Positions 22,185-33,475 are shown, counted from the stretch's first letter. The stretch: DNA of 64,000 nt from Dermacentor variabilis (GCF_050947875.1 NC_134569.1:262085100-262149099), one strand, 5' to 3'. A program made the numbers and translations. Notes: a model not told the origin generated them from the letters alone.

Positions 22185-22464
22185 GCGTCGTTTGAGTTCT
22201 TGAAATGCGTCGGCCTGCAGCGTTTCGTTGAAATGCGTCGGCCTGCAGCGGCCTGCAGCGGCTCAGCGATGCGTGAAAAGTCCTTGACAAATCACCTGTA
22301 GTAGGCACGCATGCCAAGAAATCTACGCACTGCCATCTTGTCAATGGGCTGCGGGAACTTTGCGATGGCAGCTGTCTTCTGCGGGTCGGGGCGGACTCCA
22401 GACTTGTTGATGACGTGGCCTAGGGACAGAAGCTCATCGTAAGCGAAGCGGCACTTTTCTGGCT

Positions 22465-23310
22465 TCAGAGTGAGCCCTGATGATTGATGGCCTCTAGTAC
22501 TGTCGCAAGCCGCCTAAGGTGATGGTCGAAATTTTCGGCGAAGACGACGACGTCATCCAAGTAAACAAGACAGGTCTGCCACTTCAATCCTGCTAACACC
22601 GTGTCCATGACACGCTGGAACATTGCAGGCGCCGAGCAGAGTCCGAATGGCATGATCTTGAACTCGTAGAGGCCGTCTGGCGTTATGACGGTCTTTTCGC
22701 GATCTCTCTCGTCGACTTCTATTTGCCAGTAGCCAGACTTGAGATCCATCGACGAGAAGTATTTTACGTTGAAGAGCCGATCTAGTGCGTCGTCTATCCG
22801 TGGTAGGGGGTATACATCCTTCTTTGTGATTTTGTTCAGTCGACGATGATCGACGCAGAAATGTAAGGTTCTGTCCTTTTTCTTCACCAAGACAACAGGG
22901 GATGCCCACGGGCTTTTCGACGGCTGGATGATGTCGCACAGCATTTCGTCGACTTGTTGCCTTATAGCGTCACATTCTCGCGGCGAGACTCGGTAAGGGC
23001 TCTGGCGGAGTGGTTGAGCGCACTCCTCGGTGATTATGCGATGCTTGGCGACTGGCGTTTGTCGAATCCTCGATGACGTCGAAAAGCAGCCTTTGTATCG
23101 TTGGAGCAGACTTCTGAGCTGCTGTTGCTTAATCACGAGGAGACTTGGATTAATGTCATAGTCTGGTTCGGGAACCATGGTTGTCAGGCTAGATGCGGCT
23201 GAATCCGAGAGGACAAACGCATTACTGGTTTCCAGAATTTCCTCGATGTACGTGATCGTCGCGCCCTTGTTGATGTGCTTGAACTCCTGGCTGAAGTTTG
23301 TCAGCAACAC
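22465..23310 (-). pseudogene. gypsy-2 reverse transcriptase
   Basis: 281 open residues: SPWASPVVLVKKKD, FCVDHRRLNKIT, YPLPRIDDALD, SSMDLKSGYWQIEVD, MPFGLCSAPAMFQ and intact catalytic VYLDDVVVF. RT domain itself shows no disabling change, but its neighbours are broken. Confidence 0.93.
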
Positions 23311-23484
23311 TTCAGTTTACCCTCCATGCAGTCGAACGATCCCTCTTGCGACACAAATTTCACGGTCTAGCAGTAGACGTTGGTCACCCTCGATGACGCC
23401 TTCTACGTCGGCAGGCGTTTTGGTGCCTACAGAAATGACAATGGTGGAGCAAGGCGGGATGCTGACTTGACTTTTGAGCACACT

Positions 23485-24081
23485 TCAAGCAAGGCGACTA
23501 CGAGAGCTCTCCGGCAGTATTGCTCGACCTTCCGACTGCGTTATCAACTTCGACTTCAGGACGATGATTGTACCGTGTTGGTTCAGGAAGTCCATGCCGA
23601 GAATGACGTCTCGCAAACACTGTTGGAGGATAACGAAGGTGGCAGGGTAAGTCCAGTCATGAACGGTAATTCTTGCCGTGCAGATTCCAGTCGGCCTGAA
23701 GAGGTGTCCTCCAGCGGTCCGAATTTGAGGGCCTTCCCATGCAGTTTTAACTTTCTTCAACTGCGTGGCGATGTGTCCACTCATTACGTAGTAATCGGAC
23801 GCTGTGTTCACTAAGGCGGTAACTGCGTGGCCGTCGAGAAGCACGTCTAGGTCGGTGGTTCTTTGTCTGGCGTTGCAGTTAGGTCTTGGCATCGGATCAC
23901 GGCTGCGCCGTGTTGAACTGAAGCTGGAATGTCGCGTCGTCATGTTGTCTTTCGTCGGTGCAGTCTTGGCTTCCTGACTTCGTCGAGACGGTGGCGTGTC
24001 GTTATTATGTCGTCGAGATGGTCTCTTCGGCGTCTTCGGCGGCGGCGGAGGTTCTTCGTCAGTTCGACGAACAGCAACCAC
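23485..24081 (-). pseudogene. gypsy-2 aspartic protease (active site lost)
   Basis: Arg/Pro-rich linker (about residues 1-70), then the retropepsin fold with ALVNTASDYYVMSG and DVILGMDFLNQHG. The catalytic triad should be DTG/DTA; here it reads NTA, replacing the essential Asp by Asn. It would be unable to process Gag-Pol. Confidence 0.88.
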
Positions 24082-24212
24082 ACCTCCATCGGTTGCTTTT
24101 AGTTTTCTGGAAATGGGCTCGCAAAGCAGCCCCAGGCTGGGCCGGTGTATGGTCGGCGCTGCGGTGACAGGTAACGGCCTGGTGACGGCGAACGGGACGG
24201 TCGTCGAGAGTT

Positions 24213-25050
24213 CTACTGAGTGGCGGCTAGGTAATCGGCGATGTCACTTGGGTGCTCCCCAAGCTGCGGACGCGGCGCGTTGACACCGAACCCTCTAAGT
24301 CCCAAGTCGTGGTATGGGCATCGGCAGTACACATGGCCAGCTTCTCCGCAGTGATAGCAGAGCGGGCGGTGGTCGGGGGCTCGCCATATGTCCGTCTTCC
24401 TCACGTGGGCGTGCAGGCGGCGGTGGACGACGGAATTGCTGCGCTACAGGGCCTAGGCGCTGTCGCGGAGGGGGACCTTGACGGCGTGCGACGGCTGTGT
24501 ATGTCATCGCTTCTGGCTGGGGCTGCGGTAATTGTGGTTGCACCTCAGGGACTCCAAGCGATCGGTGCACCTCTTCTTTCATGATGTCGGCGATCGAGGC
24601 CACTTGTGGCTGCGACAAAGGCAAGACCTCACGCAGTTCCTCGCGCACAATGGCCCTGATGGTCTCGCGCAGATCGTTCGTGGCCAGTGATTGAATCCCT
24701 GCAAAGTTGGTAGAGTTTGTACGGCAGTTGAATTGCCGGTTCCGCATTTCGAGTGTCCTCTCGATGCTGGTGGCCTCGCGAAGGAACTCTTCTATGGTCT
24801 TCGGTGGGCTTCGTATCCTTGCGCCGAAAAGTTCTTCCTTCACACCTCGCATGAGTAGGCGGACTTTCTTCTCCTTGGGCATATCCGGGTCGGCGTGGCG
24901 GAACAGATGGCTCATTTCTCCCGTAAATATGGCAACGTTCTTGTTAGGTAGCTGCACTCCGGCGTCTAGCATGGCTTCGGTCCTTTCCTTGCGCATGACG
25001 CTCGTAAAGGTGCACAGGAAGCCACTACGGAACAGGTCCCATGTTGTCAT
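24213..25050 (-). pseudogene. gypsy-2 Gag capsid and nucleocapsid
   Basis: 24295-25050 encodes the Gag capsid part (FRSGFLCTFTSVMRKERT, HADPDMPKEKKVRLLMRG, KTIEEFLREATSIERTLE) and 24213-24404, in another frame, a CCHC knuckle CYHCGEAGHVYCRC. The frameshift lies near 24400. Confidence 0.88.
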
Positions 25051-25071
25051 GGTCGACTCCCGGTTCCTAAA

Positions 25072-25420
25072 CTACGTTCTGGCGGCGTCTTCTAAGGCGA
25101 AGTATACATGCCGCAGCTTGTCGTCGGAGTCCCAATTGAAAGTCACGATTCGTTCGTTAGTCTCCAGCAAGGATTCCGGGTCTGCAGTAGCTGCTCCGTG
25201 GAAGGTCGGTGGGTCCCGAGGTTGTTGCAGGATAAGGGGGGTCGCTGGGGCAGCCATTGGGGTTTTCTTGGCAACGATCTTCTTTGTCGTGTCAGGTAGA
25301 AGTTCGTGCTCTGGGGGCAGTCCTTTCAGTCTGCGGCTAGCACGCTGGTCTTGGGCGATGTCAGTTTTGTCCTCGGGCTTTGGGCTTGGATCGCGGCTTT
25401 GCGGGGGCATTCGGTACATG
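25072..25420 (-). pseudogene. gypsy-2 Gag N-terminal part
   Basis: From the in-frame ATG near 25420 (MYRMPPQSRDPSPKPEDK) through PRDPPTFHGAATADPESLLE and WDSDDKLRHVYFALEDAART. This is the usual start of a gypsy Gag. A stop between 25050 and 25072 separates it from the rest. Confidence 0.82.
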
Positions 25421-25429
25421 AACACACAA

Positions 25430-25441
25430 GCACCTCCACCA
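25430..25441 (-). other. gypsy-2 primer-binding-site candidate
   Basis: TGGTGGAGGTGC on the minus strand, two bases inside the 5' LTR; almost the same as in gypsy-1. Confidence 0.6.
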
Positions 25442-25443
25442 GA

Positions 25444-25851
25444 TGTCACGTGGTAGTGACTGTGAAGAAAGCAGCCAAACTGAGAAAGACGAAACTAGCG
25501 TTTTCTTGGGCGAACTTGTGCTCTCAAAAACAGGCTACACTCAAAGAGCGGCAACAGCGGCGAACACAGTCGGCGATCGTAGAAAATCTGATCAGCGAGT
25601 CAAGCGCGTCGGCTTTTATACAGCAGTCGTAGAATGTTCCAGACTAATCATTGGGACCCGCAGGCCTTCTACAAAGTTCTACACCATTCGCGTCAAGCGA
25701 TGAAATCAGATAACACACGGTTCGGCGACAACAGACAGCAGATAGAAGCATCGATAACTTTCCAGAAACTTTGGATACATGCAGGCGCGTCACGCGCTGT
25801 GCGATAACATTTTTTAGGCGGTAAACGTGTCACCCGATAAAGACAAGTACA
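25444..25851 (-). repeat. gypsy-2 5' LTR
   Basis: 408 bp, TGTACTTGTC...CACGTGACA on the minus strand. Confidence 0.88.
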
Positions 25852-27387
25852 CATGTCGATATGTTCGGCTGATGTATGTTCTCTGCAGATGAAGTGACAA
25901 CTTGTTTAATTCTACACATAAACTTTCAATGAGACTTGTTCTGAAAGCGCCAGTGGCCAGTCGGATTCCTAGATGGTGGACTGGGTCTAGCATCTTGCTA
26001 GACCCAGTCCACCATCTAGACCCAATAGATGCGCTCGGGGCGGCAGAGTGATAAATCATGGCACCATAGTCCAATCGTGATCAAATGAGGCTCTTATAGA
26101 GACTCATTAAACACTTCCTGTCACTACCCCATGTAGTCTGGGATAGAAGTTTCATTATGTTCATTGTTTTTAGACATTTTTCTTTAAGAAGTTTAATGTG
26201 TAGGACGAAAGTGAGTCTGTAGTCAAGAATAACACCTAGAAATTTGTGCTCTTTGTTTACAGGTATCTGTCGTCCACATAGTTCTAAGCAAGGATCTGGG
26301 ATCAGGCCTCTCTTTCTTGTGAAAAGAACACGAACTTTTGTTAGGATTGATCTTAAATCCATTTTTGTCTGCCCACTTTGACACTTTGTTCAGGCCATGC
26401 TGTACCTATCTCTCAAACACTGCGAGGTTACAGGATTTGAAAGCTATTTGAATGTCGTCCACGTAGACAGAATAAAAGATGGCCGGTGGTAATGAAGCAC
26501 GAAGCGTGTTCATCTTCACGATGAAGAGTGTGCAGCTGAGCACACCTCCTTGGGGTACACCCATTTATTGCGCAGAAGACGTGAAAGTATATTGCCGACT
26601 TTTACCCGGAGGTATGATTGGACAGATAGCTTTCTATTAGGTTTAACATATTACCATGGATGCCCATTTCTGACAAGTCCCTTAAGATTCCGTAACGCCA
26701 CGTTGTGTCGTACGCTTTCTCTATATCGAGGAATATGGATAAGAAATACTGTTTGTGTACAAATGCGTCCCGGCTATTTCCTTCAATACGTGCAAGATGA
26801 TCAGTTGTGAAGCACCCTTCTCTGAAGCCACACTGATAAGGATCAAGCATTTTGCTCAGTTCAAGGAAGTGAATGAGTCACCGATTAATCATTTTTTCAA
26901 ATACCTTACAAAGGCAACTTGTGAGGGCTATCGGGCGGTAGCTTGCCATTGAGGAAGGCTCTTTGCCTTGTTTCAAAACAGGGACCACAATGGCTTCTTT
27001 CCATGCACTTGGAATGTATCCTACAGCCCAAATGGTGTTGAAAACTGCGAGTAGTGTAACTTGGGTGTCATTGTGTAAGTTTTTGATCATTTCATACATG
27101 ATTCTGTCAGATCCCGGTACAGAGGTCTTGCATGCGCTCAAGGCAGCTCTCAACTCGGCAATACTAAAAGGACGGTTGTAAGGCTCATTTTCTCGACTTT
27201 TTCTTGTGAATGGCTTACGTTCTACTATTTGTTTCTATTTGAGAAAAGATTGTGGATACTTGGTTGAACTTGACACGCTCTCAAAGTGCTCCCCAAGTGA
27301 ATCTGCCTGGTCTTGCAGGGTATCGCCTTGTGTGTTTACCAAAGGAAGGGAGTATGTTTGTTGCCCTCGTATCCTATTAACTCTGTT
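25852..27387 (-). pseudogene. I-LINE ORF2: reverse transcriptase
   Basis: Pieces in different frames give the RT in order: WKEAIVVPVLKQGKEPSS and YRPIALTSCLCKVFEKMINR (26878-27153), CGFREGCFTTDHL and FLDIEKAYDTTWR (26602-26850), catalytic YVDD at 26454-26465, then EHKFLGVILDYRLTF (26081-26362) and LDPVHHLGIRLATGAFRTS (25852-26074). At least four frame changes. YVDD is normal for the I group. A 49-bp palindrome at 25970-26018 disturbs the thumb region. Confidence 0.9.
25970..26018. repeat. Perfect 23-bp inverted repeat, 3-nt loop
   Basis: Arms 25970-25992 and 25996-26018 (TAGATGGTGGACTGGGTCTA and complement) around TCT. It copies, in inverse, part of the LINE segment coding for LDPVHH, so it looks like a local template-switch insertion. 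Confidence 0.9.
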
Positions 27388-28469
27388 TCAGACTTCGGCC
27401 TCATCTGTATACGAGTTGATACCCGACAAAAACTTCTGCCAACTCTCTCTTCTGGCCTGTCGGCACATTCTCCTGCCTTCGGATTTTACTTTTTTAAAGT
27501 TAATAAGATTCTCCGAAGTGGGGGAGGCGCATAGCAACCCCCACGCTTTGTTTTGTTTCTTACGAGCGATCCTACATTCGTCGTTCCACCACGGGACGCG
27601 CCATTTGCATGCCAAGCCACTTACTTCAGATATGCATTTAGATGCGGCATCTATTATGAAGACTGTAATATACTCCACAGCAGCATCAATTCCTAACAAA
27701 GGCATGTCAGCCCATGAGATACTAGTGAGAGTTCGGAATTTCTCCCAGTTGACTGTATCGATCTTCCACCTAGGAGCCTGTGATGGATATTCGTTTTCTT
27801 TTGATGTTCTTAGGAAACATCAAAAGACAGTATAGGGAAGTGGTTGCTGCCGTAAGAGTTGTTGGCAACTTCCCATTTAAGTTCAGGCAGTATAGACGGG
27901 GAAACTATGCTAAGATCTATTGAAGAACAGGTTCTGTTTGCAAGAGAGTAATACTTGGGTTCCTTCTTATTCAACAGGCACGCACCAAAAGAAAAAAGGA
28001 ACTGTTCATCAAGGCGTCCTCGCGCATCTATACAAGGGTCGCCTCAAAGGTAGTTGTGTGCATTGAAAATGCCAAGAACAACATAGGGTTCCGGCAATTC
28101 ATCTATAAAGGACTGAAATTCATGTTTGCTTAGTTTGTAATGTGGGGGTATATAAAGCGAGCAAATAGTGATAAGTTTGCATAGCAGAACAACTCGAACC
28201 GCCACTGCTTCAAGGGCCGTTCGTAGCAGTAAATGTTGACACGCTATGCTTTTTTGAATCACAATTGCAACACCGCACGATGATGCGATTGCATCATCGC
28301 GATCTTTGCGAAAAGTAACATACTGTCGAAGAAAGCTTGTGTATTTTGGTTTTAAGTGTGTTTCCTGTAAACACAGCACTTTTCGATTGTGTTTGTGGAT
28401 GAGTTCTTGCACATCATCAAGGTTTCTAAGGAGACCTCTGACGTTCCATTGAATAATTTGTGTATCCAT
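27388..28469 (-). pseudogene. I-LINE ORF2: APE-type endonuclease
   Basis: Starts at ATG 28469 with MDTQIIQWNVRGLLRN, then LCLQETHLK, SCGVAIVIQ, SLYIPPH and LPEPYVVLGIFNAHN, the N-terminal APE endonuclease of I-group LINEs (GDFNAHN expected; here GIFNAHN, so the catalytic Asp is lost). 27388-27705 holds the region between endonuclease and RT (WWNDECRIARKKQNKAW). Frame broken near 28040. Confidence 0.88.
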
Positions 28470-28554
28470 AGTTAAAAGTAAATTGGTGCTGTGTGCATGA
28501 AAAACGGAAGTGATGCCTTAGATTACAGAGCTCTTTCGAGGCCCTGTAACGGGG

Positions 28555-29878
28555 GTTTTGTGCTTTCTGAAGCGTTCGAGGGAGCCTCGCCGCTCCTTAG
28601 GCGCTTGGTACGCCTTGAGGATAGGTGTAGTGTCCATTGCCTCTTATGAGGTGCCGAACACATGCTCTTGCGAGCGAGAAGTTACCAGAGGGAGTCCCGC
28701 CTTGGAGGGCAAGACCTCTGCGCCCACCAGACCAGAGGTCGATGGGGCTCCCTGAGGGATTTAACTACGCCGGCTGTTGCTAGCGCTGGAAGGAGCCAGG
28801 GAGGTTGGGGCAGCCTCGGCTGCGCCCACCTTCGGGGTGGATGGTCCCTTCTGCTGGGTTGACGGACCAGCGCTAGCTGCAACCACCGCGGGGGCAGATG
28901 GCGTAACTGCTGACTTACTGCTTGTGGGTCGGACAGCCGCCGGAGGCCGTTGTGTCGCTGCCCCCTGACGCGTCACATCGGCAAAACTTTTCTTGGGCAG
29001 GTATGAAACCCGCCTGCGTGCCTCCTTGAATGATATGTTCTCTTTTACTTTGACCGTTATAATTTCTTTTTCCTTCTTCCAGGAGGGGCACGACCGCGAG
29101 TACGCGACGTGCTCCCCGTCAGTTTACACAGTGGAGAGCGTTCTCACAAGCTTCAGAGGTGTGTTCTTGGGTACTGCATTTCGCATAAGTTTGGCGGCCT
29201 CGGCAGCTCTGCGAGCTGTGGCCGAAGCGCTGGCATTTGAAACATGGGAGTGGATTTGGCACGTACAGCCTAACACGGAGCTTGATGTACCCGGCCTCAA
29301 TTGACTCGGGCAAGACACTTGAACCAAAGGTGCTTTGTCTGAATCCCTTTGCCATCCCGCCTCATCTTAATTGTTTTGACACTGATCACATTTTGCTCAC
29401 TGAAGCCCTCCAGGAGTTCCGCTTCAGTCAGCTTAAGCAAATAATCATCCGACACAACACCATGAGTGGTGTTCATTGTACGGTGCGGGATTACTGTTAT
29501 GTGGGTCTCCCCAAATGATAATAGTTTCGGTAGTTTCTCATATTGTTTCAGATCGCGGAGCTCCAAGAGGAGGTCACCGCTTGCCATCCTCGACACCTTG
29601 TAACCTGGACCAAAAACATCAGTCAAGGACTTTGAAACAAGGAATGGTGAAACAGTTCGCACTGCTTTGTTTGACTTTTCAGAGTGAATAACATGGAAGA
29701 GGGGGAAATTCTGGATTTGGTGTCCGAAAAACTTTGGTGCGCCCTCGTTTCTGAGGGCGATCAGGAAGGTCGGGGAAAGAAGTTTCCATGAAAATATATA
29801 AACATTCGGCAACCCCACCGACCGCCCACCATGGAGTCTAACGAAGGGACGCAGCAGAGCTTGCATACAAGTCTGCAT
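28555..29878 (-). pseudogene. I-LINE ORF1: Gag-like protein with zinc knuckles
   Basis: 29297-29878 encodes the N-terminal part (FPLFHVIHSEKSNKAVRTVS, FLVSKSLTDVFGPGYKVSRM, YLLKLTEAELLEGFSEQNV). 29119-29355, in another frame, carries CFKCQRFGHSSQSC and a second CCHC-like motif. 28682-28976 gives an Ala/Pro/Ser-rich tail. It would coat the LINE RNA. Broken by frameshifts near 29330 and 28990. Confidence 0.85.
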
Positions 29879-30314
29879 GCAGCCAGTCGTACGCCGCCAC
29901 TATAACCAAATTTAGTGTACCCAAGGTTGGATAGCCACACAGGGTTAACCCTTGCCGCCAAGGAGAAGGAAGTAAATAGAAGAGAGAAGGAGACAGGAAA
30001 GGTGGAAAGTAAGGGAAAGACGAAGGTTATAGGAAGAGAGAGACAGGAAAAGGCAACTGCCAGTTTCCTCTAGGTGGGTCAGTCTGGAGGTGCCGTCTAT
30101 GTGATGTGAAGCCGAGGCCAAAGAGGTGTGTTGCCTCCGCTGGGGGGCCTTTAAGGCCCAAACACCCAGCATCGGCTCAACCCCCAGGATCCCCTTTTCT
30201 CCAGACATGGCTAAGACGTGCACGGCTACACGCGGGAGGGTCCAACCCTCGTGTGCTTGGGTACGTGGTGTCGCAACACACCAAACGCCTGCTTACGCAG
30301 ACGCCCCTGCGAGG
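29879..30314 (-). promoter_or_regulatory. I-LINE 5' UTR
   Basis: Non-coding segment from the 11-bp target duplication to ORF1. Being complete at its 5' end, it should hold the internal promoter; no core motif could be fixed. Confidence 0.6.
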
Positions 30315-30325
30315 AATTGGAATCT
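30315..30325. repeat. Target duplication AATTGGAATCT, right copy
   Basis: Pairs with 18357-18367. Confidence 0.9.
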
Positions 30326-30359
30326 GCAATAAAAAAAAAATCGACCCTCAAAGGGTTAA

Positions 30360-30579
30360 AGTGGAGTTTCGGTCTTACGTTACGCACGTTTTCGGCACCG
30401 CACCGACGTCAAGCTACCAGTAGAGTTTGAACACAGTACACAGCACGAGTGCTTGCAGCAGCATGGGTACGGGACCTTTTTTTTCGGGGGACTTCACGGT
30501 GCGCGGCCGCGCGCGTGTCCCTTTCAAAACATTTTGCGACTAATCTGCTAGGGCAGGGCGCATGCGGCGTCGCGCCATG
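30360..30579. other. Unassigned sequence inside X
   Basis: GC-rich, no domain seen. It may be X sequence absent from the compact copy. Confidence 0.3.
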
Positions 30580-31066
30580 AAACAGGCAGATTGCCCCTTC
30601 CCACGCTGGTTATGCTTCAGCGCGTAACATTGCTGTATTGAGGCGAAGCTGACTTTCGGAAACCGACATTATGCAACGCGCCGTGCTTTCGGAGCTTCGA
30701 AGCCAATCGCGAGGACCATAAATGCGGAGTCAGTGCCACTACAGACAGCGGCGAATTCTTTCAATGAAAAACACGGCGCCAAACGGCAAGAAGCTTAATA
30801 GCAAATGAAGCAGCTAGGTCTAGCGTTTGCTGCAGTGTCGCTACGGCTACCAGCAGATTGCGGCGAGGTAATCAAAACGGCAGCGGTAGTGGCTTTCATG
30901 CCGTTTCGGACCTACAATCACAGCAAAAAGTCCGGAAAATCGGACGGCAAAGGGTTCTTGCATTCGAAAAGTCGGTCGTTGACTGTACACTGGCAACTCT
31001 TCCAGCCAACGACACAGCGTAAAAGACGATTCGTTACGATCCTTCTGTTACACGAGCCAGCATTAT
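30580..31066 (+). repeat. Element X, third segment
   Basis: Matches 34430-34975: ATTGCCCCTTCCCACGC, ACTGAGGCGAAGCT-like, GCGAATTCTTTCAATGAAAA and AAGAAGCTTAAT in order. Interrupted near 31066 by the insertion that ends at the hAT right end. Confidence 0.75.
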
Positions 31067-31705
31067 TTATTTAAAGATACCTTACAGGCCTCGAAGTGAG
31101 GGATTCAGTAAGGGGTGCAGTCAAAGGCGTAGCAACAGGGGGGGCCGGGGCGTCGTGGGCCCCGGGTGCAAGGGGCCAGTGAAGGGGGGGGGGGGGGGGG
31201 TGTCATATCCGTCTGAAGACACCCCTCTTTCAGCCGGCTACACCCGGGGAGGGGGGTGACAGAAGACCTATGGGCCCCGGGTGCCAGACGACCTAGCTAC
31301 GCCACTGGGTGCAGTGCATAGAAAATACATGGAATATATGACATCTATAAAACTGTAGCAGTTTGCATACTGCAACAATAAGTGCAACTGAGGTGAAAAA
31401 GAATTACTTAGTTCACAATTCACTAGTAAAAAACAAAAACAAAATAATAACAGGGAATGAATCCCACAGAGTATTTACAAAGAAGTCGTGTAATTAACAA
31501 GACGAGAGTGTTAAACAGTATTAAAGATTTTTAGAAATGACATAAGATTTACCAATGCGACAGTCTGACAGAATGGTAAACATAGCGACATAACGGTGCT
31601 AACGCGACAATAAGGTGTCAAACATAGCGCAAGTACAAGAAAGCATGGTGCAACAAACGTAATACCTCACATTTCTTTAGTCCTGTAGTCAGTCAAGGCG
31701 TCACT
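31067..31705. repeat. Unclassified repeat, perhaps a SINE/LINE 3' end, hosting a hAT MITE
   Basis: Foreign to X. Its left edge reads TTATTTATTTAAAGATACC, like a reversed A-rich tail. No coding signal. It is interrupted by the 186-bp MITE and ends at the hAT left terminus. Confidence 0.35.
31122..31307. mobile_element. 186-bp hAT-type MITE
   Basis: Ends CAAAGGCGTAGC and GCTACGCCACTG (inverse CAGTGGCGTAGC). A perfect 8-bp target duplication GGTGCAGT lies at 31114-31121 and 31308-31315. 8-bp duplications with CAGTGGCG ends fit hAT. Contains a G17 run near 31187. Confidence 0.85.
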
Positions 31706-32599
31706 CAGGGCCAGATTAAGAAAAATGGGGGCCCTGGGCTAATGCGCATGCAGGCCACCTTTCCCTATACTGACACCCCCCGCCCCTCGCCTGCTACGCT
31801 GCTGGAAATATGCCATGTTTCATTTTTATTCCACCAAATTAAAAAGAACGAAGTACGATCAACGGGATTATTCTTATTATTATTAGAAAGAAAACAACAA
31901 AACTTGCTTGAAACGCGTGCTGTTGTAAACACCAACACATATGTTCACTTTGTAATTAATCTACATTCTGTTTTCAGCAAAAGCTAGGCTTTAAGAAAAA
32001 GTTTACTGCACTGAAAACGAACAAGAACGTAGAAAAGACAACACAGCTCAGATGTCAAGCCTTCTAAAGCTAGGCTTTGTTTGCATCCCTAAGTTTAATA
32101 CCATGAGGAGACGCATGGTTGTATCGAAAACATTCTTTATTAAAATTCAAGCATCAGACTGCAGTAATCGTTATACACATTACTCTATAAATATGCAATA
32201 GATATGTACAATACTTAAGGCAATACAAACACCATAAAAATGCACTAGAATACAGATGAAAATTACCAAATGTAATTACGAAACATTCTTTGAAAATATT
32301 TTCGTTAAAGGTAGGACCCCAAGCGAGGACGACACCAAATAAACGTGGCACTATCAAAAACAAAACTACAGTTCTTTATAAGCACGCTAAATATCACAAT
32401 AAGAACAAGCAAGAGACGAACAACGAAGATTTGCATATCTTGAATTACACTGCTTAGCGTTTCATTCGCAACGTGGAGGCTGGGAGGCGACACAGCGAAC
32501 TTATTGGAACTATTCATGTATAGCGCAAACAGTGCTCTTTTAAAATGGTATCTTTCCCGTCTTCGCTTTGGCGAAATCAGATATAGTCTGTTCGAAGGA

Positions 32600-33475
32600 T
32601 AGATCGCGGAGGAGGTCACTTTCAATGGACATGATAGCAAGCGAGTTCACCTTGTCGTCAAGGAGGCTCGAAAGAACGCGATTTTTTATCAGCGACAACT
32701 TGTAAAACGATCATCCTGTCTCACAGTTTGCCACAGGTATGCTTGAGTATATTCGCAAAGCAATAGAAAGGTTCGGAAACAGATCAATAAGCTTTCTTTC
32801 GTGCAGCAACTTCATTATTCCCAGGGGACTCGTGTCCTGGCACACAGAGTTGTGCAGAAAGTTCGCAAACTGAACGATTTCAGCAGAAAATGCTGGCTCG
32901 AAATCATTTTTGTAGGTTTTCACCAACTTCTCAGCCTACTAGGCTAAAGAGGCCTTGCTCCCGACTTATGTCAGCAATTTTAAGAATCCGAACCTTTCGC
33001 AGAGTTCTGTGTAGGCAGCCTTTCGCACTCGCAAAGCAGAGTCTAGACTGTCAAGCACAACATTGTAGGTCTCTGCAATAAACTTTTTTCTACCTCGTCG
33101 CACACTGTCTTACTCAAAAGATGTGCTCACTCAAAACGATGCGTTTGCCCTCATCCTGATAACACTGATTGGAACTTAGCATTGCGTGCTCTCTTCGAAG
33201 GTATCAAGATGAGGTCGCAAAGAATTAACGAAGCCTTCTAGAGAGCTCAGCAGGTCTACAGCAGTTGAAATGCCTAGGCCTGGTTTCTATGCTCGTTTTG
33301 TCGAAGCGCTCAAAGATTTCACTCCAGAAAATCGCCATGAATGCAGTCTCTAGTTTTGTCATTTTCTTGAAGAGAGAGTGCGCTTCGTTCCTAGGGTCAC
33401 GGTTTTCTTCCTCTTTCTTTGATATAGCTTCAAGGCAACACAAGACTGCATTGAAATTTTTGCGAATGGCCTTAC
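32600..33475 (-). pseudogene. hAT transposase, C-terminal part with dimerisation region
   Basis: 33225-33475 continues the core (GKAIRKNFNAVLCCLEAISK, LETAFMAIFWSEIFERFDKTS). 32711-32926 gives the hAT C-terminal dimerisation motif (LFPNLSIALRIYSSIPVANCETG) and the stretch to about 32600 its end (VNSLAIMSIE-like). Several frameshifts between. Confidence 0.85.

Larger units (their letters stand above)
19884..25851 (-). mobile_element. gypsy-2: Ty3/gypsy LTR retrotransposon (inactive)
   Basis: LTRs of 408 bp (25444-25851) and about 482 bp (19884-20365, with a 72-bp insertion), PPT, PBS candidate, and Gag, protease, RT, RNase H and integrase in order on the minus strand. The LTRs look about 5% different by eye, closer than those of gypsy-1. 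It sits in the I-LINE ORF2. No target duplication was confirmed (AATAT left, CATGT right). Confidence 0.92.
18368..30314 (-). mobile_element. Full-length I-type LINE (inactive), hosting gypsy-2
   Basis: About 6 kb of its own sequence: 5' UTR, ORF1 with zinc knuckles, ORF2 with endonuclease, RT and RNase H, and 3' end at 18368 with AATAAA-like sequence near 18395. A perfect 11-bp target duplication AATTGGAATCT flanks it, so both ends are defined and it is not 5'-truncated. ORF2 is cut by gypsy-2 between RT and RNase H and has several frameshifts. RNase H and two-ORF layout place it in the I group. Confidence 0.9.
17508..30355 (+). mobile_element. piggyBac-like MITE split by an I-type LINE
   Basis: Inverted ends CCCTTTGAGGGTC (17508-17520) and GACCCTCAAAGGG (30343-30355), each bordered by TTAA (17504-17507 and 30356-30359). 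TTAA target sites and CCC ends fit piggyBac elements. Its own sequence is about 890 bp (17508-18367 plus 30326-30355), without a transposase frame. The rest is the LINE inserted 30 bp from its right end. Confidence 0.82.

Noticed and set aside
24707..25456. 249-residue frame on the plus strand
   Set aside because: Antisense shadow of the gypsy-2 Gag.
19884..25851. Endogenous retrovirus with env
   Set aside because: No envelope-like frame between integrase and the 3' LTR; a plain Ty3/gypsy retrotransposon.
27206..27835. 209-residue frame on the plus strand
   Set aside because: Antisense of the I-LINE endonuclease-RT region.
31187..31202. G-run as a G-quadruplex element
   Set aside because: A single homopolymer in a MITE; could also be a sequencing-length artefact.
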